Origin: CAYNJF01 sp964351745
GTDB lineage: Bacteria > Pseudomonadota > Gammaproteobacteria > Berkiellales > Berkiellaceae
Assembly: GCA_964351745.1 (NCBI GenBank)
Contig: CAYGPI010000007.1
Span: forward strand, 1-55,213
DNA length: 55,213 bases
Direction of reading: 5' to 3'
Part shown: piece by piece, positions 1-7,198 of the stretch
Numbering within the stretch: the stretch's first letter is position 1
Layout of the letters: every line of letters begins with the position of its first letter
The notes under the pieces: model-generated
Databases searched by the model: none
What the model was told of the DNA's origin: nothing
The model's input: the letters and a program-made list of their open reading frames with translations, nothing else
Translations under genes and position numbers: made by a program

Positions 1-73
1 TTAACAAATTCTAATTATTCTTCGATTTATCCAAGTTTTTCGTTAGGATACCTCTTTATTTAAAAGGAGAAAG

Positions 74-397
74 ATGATGACAGCTTGCTTAGAAATGAAT
101 GTTGAAGATCTACAAGAATCACTTAAATCACAAACCGTTGTGATTCTAGATGTTCGAACGGATGAAGAATATCAAATAAGCCATTTACCTTCAGTGCATA
201 TTCCCTTGCAAGAGCTTACCCTTCGCCTTGATGAGCTTCCTAAAGAGCAATCATATGCTGTTATATGTCGAGCTGGCGGGCGAAGTGCTCAGGCGACGAT
301 GTTGATGTTAGATGCAGGTTTTAAGCAAGTTGTGAATGTAGCTGGTGGTATGACAGCATGGCAAGCTCGCATTGATCCAAATATGAAGGTTGGATAG
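74..397 (+). CDS. Rhodanese-like domain protein (single domain, GlpE/PspE type)
   Basis: A 107-residue protein made of one rhodanese domain. The active-site loop C-R-A-G-G-R-S (residues about 65-71) supplies the cysteine that carries persulfide sulfur in this family, so a sulfurtransferase or sulfur-carrier role in the cytoplasm is likely. The early 'ILDVRTDEEY' stretch is the usual CH2A-like motif. There is no signal peptide or second domain, and the length is normal for GlpE/PspE-like proteins. Two ATG codons are adjacent (74 and 77). The AGGAG at 65-69 sits at better spacing for the second, so the true start may be 77. The gene converges on pyrC' with only 16 bases between stops. The physiological sulfur acceptor cannot be inferred. 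Confidence 0.9.
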   Translation: MMTACLEMNVEDLQESLKSQTVVILDVRTDEEYQISHLPSVHIPLQELTLRLDELPKEQSYAVICRAGGRSAQATMLMLDAGFKQVVNVAGGMTAWQARIDPNMKVG

Positions 398-413
398 CCG
401 TCAGTCACCATGC

Positions 414-1697
414 TTAGGCTATCAAAGCATCATTTTGCTTTTCGCTCAGAGCATAAGTGAGAACACCTCGCTTTAAAGTATGCGTAATTTGACCTGGAAG
501 CTCCCATCCCAAAAAAGGATTATTTAGGCTTTGCTGATCAAAATGATTTTGGTTAACGATCCAGTACTCTTGAGGATCAACAAGACATAGATCGGCAGGC
601 ATTCCTGCTTGGATTGCTAATGGCTGGTAGTCATAAGCTTGTAAAGGCCCAGAGCTTAAACTTTTAATCATGGTCATTAAGGATACATGGCGCTGATTGA
701 CGAGATGTAACCCTAAAGACAACATGAGAGGCAAGTTAGAAATGCCAGGTGTTGTTTCCGCAAAAGGCGCTTGCTTCGCCAAGCTAGGTAGGGGTTGGTG
801 AGAGCTTGTAATGGCGCATAAAATGCCTTTTTCAAGGCCTCGGCGAAGAGCAGATAGATCTGTTGTGCTCCTTAGAGGTGGTATGACATGTGTATTTGGA
901 TGCATATCTACAACATCAATTTCACTAAGGTGTAAGTGATGCATAGTACAATCCGCTGTCACAGGAAGACCATTTTGTTGAGCTTGGGCAATGAGATCTA
1001 TACTTTTTGAACAAGTGACATGACTAAAATGGGCGCGCACCCCTGTTTCCTCAATCAATTGAAGTTGTGTTGCAACGGCAATGGTTTCTGCGCTATATGG
1101 GATCCCTTTAAGACCGGTCATGGCACTGACGACGCCTTCATGGATTACCCCGTCAGATAAAGAAGGCTCTTGTGCAAAAATAATGACTTTAAAGTCAAAG
1201 CTTGCCGCATATAAATAGCAGCTTCTTAAGGTGCATAAATCTTTCATGGGATTTAAGTCTTGTGTGAAAACGCGACAGCCTGCAAGTTTTAATGCTGTCA
1301 AGTCAGCAATTTGTTCGCCCTCAAGTGATTGAGTGAGCGCCCCAATAGGCTCAATATCAATGGGATGATCGTCTTGAATGACTTTTTTAGCTTTTGTGGC
1401 GTTATCGGTAATCAGTTGTCCTTTGGGAGAGCAAAACAGGGTTGTAAATCCAGCTTGAGAAGCCATCTGTATTTGGTTTTGACTAACTTCACCGTGATGA
1501 TCTTTAAAATAACCGTAGGCGTCAACTAAACCAGGTAAAACCAAAAGTCCATTGGCATTAATGGTACGATCGACTTTAAAATTTTTAGGCGGGGAGCCCA
1601 AGCTAACAATACTGTCTTGTGCAATATAAACATTGGTGGTGATATCCATATTCTGCCACGGGCAAATGACACGGCCTTGTTCAATTGCAATATTCAT
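414..1697 (-). CDS. Inactive dihydroorotase-like protein (PyrC', ATCase-associated)
   Basis: A class I dihydroorotase-fold protein of about 427 residues. The metal-binding HxH that normally follows 'PG(L/F)VD' is replaced: the protein reads V-D-A-Y-G-Y-F at about residues 58-64. The catalytic Asp motif, usually T-D-H-A-P-H, reads S-S-H-Q-P-L near residue 300. Active-site residues are therefore lost, as in the noncatalytic PyrC' of Pseudomonas, which acts as a structural partner of aspartate transcarbamoylase. The gene lies 7 bases after pyrB, as expected for that role. The reading frame is open to 1748, but the ATG at 1697 gives the typical family N-terminus (MNIAIEQGRVI) and avoids a 44-base overlap. 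An AGAGG lies 13 bases upstream, at the end of pyrB. An active dihydroorotase must be encoded elsewhere. Confidence 0.88.
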   Translation of the reverse strand: MNIAIEQGRVICPWQNMDITTNVYIAQDSIVSLGSPPKNFKVDRTINANGLLVLPGLVDAYGYFKDHHGEVSQNQIQMASQAGFTTLFCSPKGQLITDNATKAKKVIQDDHPIDIEPIGALTQSLEGEQIADLTALKLAGCRVFTQDLNPMKDLCTLRSCYLYAASFDFKVIIFAQEPSLSDGVIHEGVVSAMTGLKGIPYSAETIAVATQLQLIEETGVRAHFSHVTCSKSIDLIAQAQQNGLPVTADCTMHHLHLSEIDVVDMHPNTHVIPPLRSTTDLSALRRGLEKGILCAITSSHQPLPSLAKQAPFAETTPGISNLPLMLSLGLHLVNQRHVSLMTMIKSLSSGPLQAYDYQPLAIQAGMPADLCLVDPQEYWIVNQNHFDQQSLNNPFLGWELPGQITHTLKRGVLTYALSEKQNDALIA

Positions 1698-1704
1698 ATT
1701 TGGG

Positions 1705-2685
1705 TTAAGACCTCTTTTCTTTAGATTGTCCCAAGATAGATAAAACACTCATGCGTATAGCTATACCATTGGTCACTTGGTCTAAAATAACAGCGTTGGG
1801 ACTATCTGCAATTTCAGATTGAATTTCTACATTGCGGTTGATTGGACCAGGGTGAATAATCAAAGCATCTTTTTTCGCATAGTTTAGTGCTGACCAGGTT
1901 AACCCATATTCTCGATAAAAAGCATGATGATTTGGTAGTAAGCAGCCTTCCATGCGTTCTTGTTGGATTCTTAGCATCATAATGACGTCAACATCCTTAA
2001 GGCCCTGCTTTAAGTCATGATAGACATTGACACCGAGATCATGAGCATGGGTTGGCAAGAGTGTTTTAGGCGCAATCACTCTTATTTCTGGTACACCCAT
2101 GAGATGTAAAGCATGAATTTGCGAGCGAGCAACTCTTGAATGGCGTACATCTCCCACAATCGCAACCACTAATTTTGATAGGCATCCACGGTGCTTGCGA
2201 ATCGTAAAAACATCAAGTAAAGCTTGGGTTGGATGAGCATGAGCACCATCTCCAGCATTGACAACCGACATGCCATTGTCTAGATGATTGGCAACAAATT
2301 GAGCGGCCCCAACTGCAGGATGTCTAATCACGAATAGGTCACATTGCATCGCAATTAAATTCTTGATGGTATCAGATAGAGTCTCCCCTTTAGAGGTTGC
2401 ACTGGTTGATACATTAAAATTAAGTACACTGGCACCAAGTCGTTTTGCTGCAAGCTCAAAGGTAGAGCGGGTGCGTGTGCTTGGTTCAAAAAAGAGGTTG
2501 ACGACAGTTTTATTTTTTAATAAGTTGCTCTGCTTGATGGCATGAGATTTTTGGTCAAAAAAAGTTTCAGCTTTATCTAGAATGGCGTGGATAATGGATG
2601 GATCTAAACCATCTAGAGTAATTAAATGTTGAAGTCGACCCGATGAGGAAAGTTGAGGATGATGGGTTGGCGATTTAGCCAACAT
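1705..2685 (-). CDS. pyrB: Aspartate carbamoyltransferase catalytic subunit
   Basis: A 326-residue protein that forms N-carbamoyl-L-aspartate from carbamoyl phosphate and aspartate, the committed step of pyrimidine synthesis. The carbamoyl-phosphate loop F-E-P-S-T-R-T-R is at about residues 66-73. The conserved H-P-T-Q-A-L-L-D follows near residue 150, the 'GDVRHSRVARS' segment near 180, and the aspartate-domain 'HPGPINRNVEI' near the C-terminus. The length is normal for the class that associates with PyrC'. The start overlaps the ruvX end by 11 bases, which suggests translational coupling in a yqgE-ruvX-pyrB-pyrC' operon. No pyrR lies upstream, unlike in Pseudomonas, and no pyrI regulatory subunit gene is nearby. 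Confidence 0.97.
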   Translation of the reverse strand: MLAKSPTHHPQLSSSGRLQHLITLDGLDPSIIHAILDKAETFFDQKSHAIKQSNLLKNKTVVNLFFEPSTRTRSTFELAAKRLGASVLNFNVSTSATSKGETLSDTIKNLIAMQCDLFVIRHPAVGAAQFVANHLDNGMSVVNAGDGAHAHPTQALLDVFTIRKHRGCLSKLVVAIVGDVRHSRVARSQIHALHLMGVPEIRVIAPKTLLPTHAHDLGVNVYHDLKQGLKDVDVIMMLRIQQERMEGCLLPNHHAFYREYGLTWSALNYAKKDALIIHPGPINRNVEIQSEIADSPNAVILDQVTNGIAIRMSVLSILGQSKEKRS

Positions 2686-3082
2686 GGCCTTCTCCTTTTA
2701 ACCAAGATTCTAAAATTAAAGCGGCAGCAATGGCATCGACTAGTTCTCGTGAATGACGCTGAGATTCTTTGCTTAATCGTCTAGCTTCACTGCTTGTCAA
2801 GTACTCACTTACGTAGTGTACATCAAGATTAAACTTTTCGTTAAGTTTATCTCCAAAATCTTTAGCTTTGATTGAGGTTTTAGATTCAGACATGTCTTCG
2901 TTTAGAGGTAGGCCAACAACAAGAGCGATAGGTTGCCATTGTTCAATAATGCTTTGTAATAGAGCCCAATCAGGTTCGCCATCTGTCGCTTTAATGATTT
3001 GTAGAGGGGTTGCTGTTTGAGTGATTGTTTGCCCTGAGGCAATGCCAATTTTCTTTGTGCCGAAGTCAAATCCTAGAATCAT
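2675..3082 (-). CDS. ruvX: Putative pre-16S rRNA nuclease / Holliday junction resolvase-like YqgF
   Basis: A 135-residue RNase H-fold protein of the YqgF/RuvX family. The first acidic motif is at the N-terminus (G-F-D-F-G-T-K-K-I-G, Asp6). The 'VVGLPLN' strand follows near residue 77, and the C-terminal acidic motif D-A-I-A-A-A-L-I-L has Asp near 116. These are the family's metal-binding positions. Members process the 5' end of 16S rRNA and were first proposed as Holliday junction resolvases. The size is standard. It follows yqgE by 77 bases and overlaps pyrB by 11, matching the algH-yqgF-pyrB order of Pseudomonas. Confidence 0.94.
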   Translation of the reverse strand: MILGFDFGTKKIGIASGQTITQTATPLQIIKATDGEPDWALLQSIIEQWQPIALVVGLPLNEDMSESKTSIKAKDFGDKLNEKFNLDVHYVSEYLTSSEARRLSKESQRHSRELVDAIAAALILESWLKGEGHVG

Positions 3083-3159
3083 GTATCGTTAAGACCTTTT
3101 ACTTTTTTGTTATCGCTTGCTGCTTTGCCCGAAATTTACAGGGGGCTCTTTTGCAAAAC

Positions 3160-3729
3160 TTAGCTGTGTCCAACTTCGGTAGAAATTTGCTCTATATGAA
3201 TACCCATCAATAAGGCTGCTGCCTGCCATCTTTCTTGAGCCGGCGTTTCGAACAAAATTTTACTTGAGGCTGGGCATAAAAGCCAGGAATTTTCAGCGAT
3301 TTCTTTTTCTAGCTGTCCTGCATTCCAACCTGAATAGCCAAGGGCTACGAGGGCCTTTTTGGGTCCCTTATTCGCTGCTATGGCTTCTAAAATATCTTTG
3401 GAAGTCGTGATGCATAAGGAGTCATTAAGCTCTAGAGATGATTCCCATTGGCTTTCATTCGTTTGGTGAATCACAAAACCGCGCTCTTCAGCAATAGGGC
3501 CTCCTGCTAGTACAACAGAATCCTTTAAGCTCATATTTGAATAATCAATTTGCATGTTATCAAAGATATCACCCAAGTGAATATTGAGGGGGTAATTGAT
3601 AATGATACCCATAGCGCCATCTGCCGTATGTTCACAGATATAAGTCACAGAGCGTGCGAAATTAGGATCTGCCATATTTGGCATTGCGATAATAAAGTGA
3701 TCTTTTAAAGAAGTAAATACACCCATCAT
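3160..3729 (-). CDS. yqgE: UPF0301 family protein YqgE/AlgH
   Basis: A 189-residue member of UPF0301 (YqgE/AlgH). The family-typical N-terminus is present (SLKDHFIIAMPNM, then 'FARSVTYICEH' and 'GAMGIIIN'). The later 'LALGYSGWNAGQLEKEI' matches the conserved G-(Y/W)-x-G-W-x-x-x-Q-L-E signature. The biochemical function is unknown. AlgH was linked to alginate regulation in Pseudomonas, but no mechanism is established. Two ATGs are adjacent at 3729 and 3726; a GGAG upstream suits the second slightly better. It is first in the leftward yqgE-ruvX-pyrB-pyrC' run, downstream of tonB, which reproduces the Pseudomonas order. Confidence 0.94.
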   Translation of the reverse strand: MMGVFTSLKDHFIIAMPNMADPNFARSVTYICEHTADGAMGIIINYPLNIHLGDIFDNMQIDYSNMSLKDSVVLAGGPIAEERGFVIHQTNESQWESSLELNDSLCITTSKDILEAIAANKGPKKALVALGYSGWNAGQLEKEIAENSWLLCPASSKILFETPAQERWQAAALLMGIHIEQISTEVGHS

Positions 3730-3850
3730 TTTACTCCAACTTCTAAAAGTAATTTAACTACCGTTCTGGCTATATATCCTCATAGTACTATGGATCCATC
3801 CAAATAAATAGGGTTACCCAACTAAAGTTAGTGTATATTAACTGGAAATA

Positions 3851-4474
3851 CTAGGCATTCCTTCTGTAATCGGAATTAAATTGCCATGTTCTTATTATTT
3901 CTAAGACCTCAATACCTTTAGACACCTCCGACGGAAGAGGTTCAAATGGTGCAGCATTTAATACTATTTGGATTGCAGTTTTGTCTAAAAATTTGTTTCC
4001 AGAAGATTTTTTTAAGTTGATACGGTGAATACTGCCATCTTTATTAATGGCAACCATAAGACTTAGTTCGCCTTTAAATTTTGAATCAAATGCACTTTTC
4101 TCAAGATGCGCTGTCCCTATCTCTTCAACATAAGCCTGCCATCGGGCCAAGTACGGAGCATCTTGAGGCTCATAATCATTTTCTGAAATTGTTCTTTTAT
4201 GATCCGCGGGTATCATTTTTGATGTTTTTGCATGACTACTCATGCTTGCGAGAGAGAGCTTATGGTGAGTCGTTGGCTTAGATTTAAAAGAAGTAGGTCT
4301 TGGCTCTAATGAGGGTGACATGAGCTGGATATCAATAGACTCTTGATATTTTGCAACTTTACGATGATCTGAGAAATGAATCGTGGTGAATCCTAAAACA
4401 TGAATAACACAAGCAAAAGCAACACAGGCCACAAAACGATATTGAGAAATTATGAGTTTGTTTTCTAGTTTCAT
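3851..4474 (-). CDS. TonB-like energy transducer (TonB3-type)
   Basis: A 207-residue protein with a single N-terminal membrane anchor (about residues 13-33), a short basic/Pro-containing spacer, and a C-terminal TonB domain (about 110-205, ending 'IIRTWQFN'). TonB proteins couple the inner-membrane proton gradient to outer-membrane receptors. No exbB or exbD is nearby. The position next to yqgE and opposite pilI matches Pseudomonas tonB3, which has been linked to type IV pilus function rather than iron uptake. The spacer is short and lacks a long Glu-Pro/Lys-Pro repeat, so it may not span a normal periplasm. The pilus link is inferred from synteny only. Confidence 0.85.
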   Translation of the reverse strand: MKLENKLIISQYRFVACVAFACVIHVLGFTTIHFSDHRKVAKYQESIDIQLMSPSLEPRPTSFKSKPTTHHKLSLASMSSHAKTSKMIPADHKRTISENDYEPQDAPYLARWQAYVEEIGTAHLEKSAFDSKFKGELSLMVAINKDGSIHRINLKKSSGNKFLDKTAIQIVLNAAPFEPLPSEVSKGIEVLEIIRTWQFNSDYRRNA

Positions 4475-4594
4475 ATCAAAGCCTTAGTGGCCATTTAATA
4501 CTAGTTTAGTTGACAGCAAGGCCAGTGTCAGAGCGAAATCCAATTTGTTGCTAATATTATGCTAGGTAGATAGAAAAAGAGGCTGTTAATAAAG

Positions 4595-5128
4595 ATGGTT
4601 CATAAGACGCCGTACGCTTTATTAGAGCAACTAGAACATGAGCTAGATAGAGAAAGCCAAGCCCAAGGATATACCGATACCCATCCATGGAAGGGTATCT
4701 TATTTTCAGTATCACATCAGCGCTTTGTGGCTCCTATTGAAGACGTGGTTGAAATTATGCCACTACCACCTATGGTTATTATTCCAGGTGTCGAGCCATG
4801 GGTTAAAGGCGTGATGCAGATCCGTGGCGAGCTAATACTCATCAATGATCTAGGATTTTTTCTGTATGGAATGGCAACCAAAATAGACAAAGGAGCTAGA
4901 GTCGTCATTATTGCAAGCCAAGGTGAAAAAATAGGGTTTTTGTTGTCAAAAATTCATACGATGCTTTTTTTACAAAGCATTTCTCTTGTTTTTAAAGACA
5001 ATGATGAGTCTCAATTGAGTTACGCCCCAAAACAGTTGGTTATCGAAGAAGAAGAGATACCTTTGATAGAGTTTCATAAACTTATTGAATTGCCAAGTTT
5101 TCTACAAGTGTCTCGCATGGCACGTTAA
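4595..5128 (+). CDS. pilI: PilI, CheW-like adaptor of the Chp/Pil chemosensory system
   Basis: A 177-residue CheW-domain protein. The 'FSVSHQRFVAPIEDVVEIMPLPPMVIIPGVEPWVKGVMQIRGELI' region (about 33-80) contains the family's N-R-G-like element as 'QIRGELI'. Adaptors of this type bridge the receptor PilJ and the kinase ChpA at the membrane. It is the first gene of a rightward pilI-pilJ-chpA-chpC operon and ends 8 bases before pilJ. An AAGAGG lies about 12 bases before the ATG. In Pseudomonas pilI follows pilG and pilH, but here the divergent neighbour is the tonB-like gene, so the response regulator genes are absent at this site. Confidence 0.92.
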   Translation: MVHKTPYALLEQLEHELDRESQAQGYTDTHPWKGILFSVSHQRFVAPIEDVVEIMPLPPMVIIPGVEPWVKGVMQIRGELILINDLGFFLYGMATKIDKGARVVIIASQGEKIGFLLSKIHTMLFLQSISLVFKDNDESQLSYAPKQLVIEEEEIPLIEFHKLIELPSFLQVSRMAR

Positions 5129-5136
5129 GGGTTAAG

Positions 5137-7198
5137 ATGAATGTGCTAGAAAAGACAGTTAAAAAAGACATTGTGATGATTAGCTTGACTTTAGCTGTAT
5201 GTATTGCTCTTATGTCAGCTAATTTTTACTATATTATTGTTCAAGATAGACAAGATAAACAAACCATTGCTATTGCTGGGGAATTGAGAATTTTGTCTCA
5301 AAGTATCGCTAAACATGCTGTTAATGCGGCAGATGGCTTGCAAGATGCTTTTACCCTTTTAAGAAAAAGACGCGATGATTTTGATGCGAGCCTTTTGGTG
5401 CTCAAAAAGGGGGATGCCCGACTCAACTTGCCCGCATCTTCCTTACTGATTCGTCAACATGAACTACAGACCTTAGACAATACTTGGCAACATGCTAGAA
5501 AAAATGTTGATACTATTTTAGGTCGCCAAGAATTGTTAGTGGCTCTTCACGTGACCGCCCTTCAAATGCAAACAGATCTTCCTATCATCAAAGGACAATA
5601 TGAGCACTTAATACAGTTATTATTGGACAATAAAGCGCCTCGATCTCAAGTTGAAATAGCTATCAAACAATATAATCTTGCTCAGAGCATTTATCAGCAA
5701 GTTGATAAAGTCGCCACTGGGGGAACCGGAGTTGTTTATGCAGCAGAGTCTTTCGCACGAGATGCTTCTTACTTTAATAAACTGCAAAAAGCGCTCTTGT
5801 CTGGGAGTCGGGTTTTAGAGATAGCAGCCGTGACTCATCCTCAGGCTATTGATATTTTGAATAAAATTTCTAAACAATTTAACTATATCCAAGAGAATAT
5901 TGAGTATATTAAAAAGACCTCAGTTGAGTTTGGGTTAGTGAATGGTGCCGCTTTTGATATATATGTGGGTTCACAAAATCTGTTAGAGCAGGCCACCTTA
6001 TTGATGCAAGCTTACACGCATGCCTCCGAAATTAGATTTATTGGAGAGCCTACAGGTTACATGCTAGGGGCGACAAGCTTGATGTTGTTTTTATGGCTTA
6101 TTTATAGGGCTTACGATCAGGCACGCGTTCGACTTATTCAAACACATGCGCAGCACAAGGCTAATCGAGCCGCGGTTTGGCGTTTGCTTGACGAGCTAGC
6201 TAATTTAGCTGATGGCGATTTAACGGTGACAGCAACTGTGAGTGAAGACATGACAGGCGCCATCGCTGAAAGTGTCAATTATGCGATTGATGCATTAAGA
6301 AAATTAGTGTTTACAATCAATGAAACGGCTGTTTCTGTTTCGACATCAGCTCAAGAAGCGCAATCCACGGCAACCCATCTTGCTCAAGCCTCAGAGTCTC
6401 AGGCAAGAGAAATCGTTGGTGCAACGGCAGCCATTAATGCGATGGCCTATTCTATTGAAAATGTTTCGACCAATGCGACCTCATCAGCAGCTGTCGCCAA
6501 AGAGTCTGTGGATATTGCTAAAAGTGGTGTTAAGGTCGTTCAAAACACGATGATTGGTATGGATAAAATTCGAGAGCAGATGCAAGAAACTTCTAAGCAA
6601 ATTAAACGTTTAGGAGAAAGTACTCAAGAAATTGGTAATATGGTAGCTTTAATCAATGATATTGCTGATCAAACACATGTTTTAGCATTAAATGCCTCTA
6701 TCCAAGCTGCCATGGCTGGCGAAGCAGGTCTCGGCTTTGCCGTGGTTGCGGAAGAGGTTCAGCATTTGGCAGAGCGTGCAACGCAAGCCACGAACCAAGT
6801 CGAAANNNNNNNNNNAAACACTCGTTCACACGATTCAAAGTGATTCTAATGAGACGATTAAATCGATGGAGCAAACGACGAAAGAAGTCGTGACAGGCGC
6901 TAAGTTATCAAAAGAGGCAGGCGTTGCTCTGGCGCGCATTGAGAATGTTTCGATGAGTCTAGCAGAGCTTATTCATACGATCTCAACAGAGGCGAACATA
7001 CAGGCTCAAACGTCGAATCAAGTTTCTAGCACGATGGAAGTGATAAAAGATATTGCCAATCAAACAGCTGTGGGCACTTCTGTGACAGCTAACTCCATTG
7101 GGAGCCTTGCAGAGCTTGCCATTGAGTTAAGAGAGTCTGTGGCAGGATTTAAACTGCCCGTCGACAATGATCCTGAAGAGTATTCGAGAGCCGGATGA
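5137..7198 (+). CDS. pilJ: PilJ, methyl-accepting chemotaxis receptor (interrupted by an assembly gap)
   Basis: Membrane chemoreceptor with an N-terminal helix (about residues 14-35), a periplasmic region with PilJ-type helical sensor domains, a second membrane helix (about 308-326), HAMP, and a cytoplasmic signalling domain. The hairpin tip reads L-A-L-N-A-S-I-Q-A-A-M-A-G-E-A-G. Ten Ns at 6806-6815 break the frame: codons run in frame 1 before the gap and frame 2 after it. Both flanks carry AAA, and overlapping them by those three bases gives V-E-T-L-V-H-T-I-Q in frame. That matches the family's 'K-Q-I-x-A-L-V-K-T-I-Q' and yields 682 residues, the PilJ size I recall from Pseudomonas. I therefore regard the gene as intact and the gap as an assembly artefact. 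The stop overlaps the chpA start (ATGA). Confidence 0.93.
6806..6815. other. Assembly gap (10 N) inside pilJ
   Basis: Ten undetermined bases. The flanks end and begin with AAA and join in frame if these are merged, so the gap probably represents a short contig overlap and no missing sequence. Confidence 0.99.

Noticed and set aside
6692..7198. A separate small gene after the N gap
   Set aside because: Its first part is a shadow of pilJ in another frame and its second part is the pilJ signalling domain displaced by the artificial gap length.
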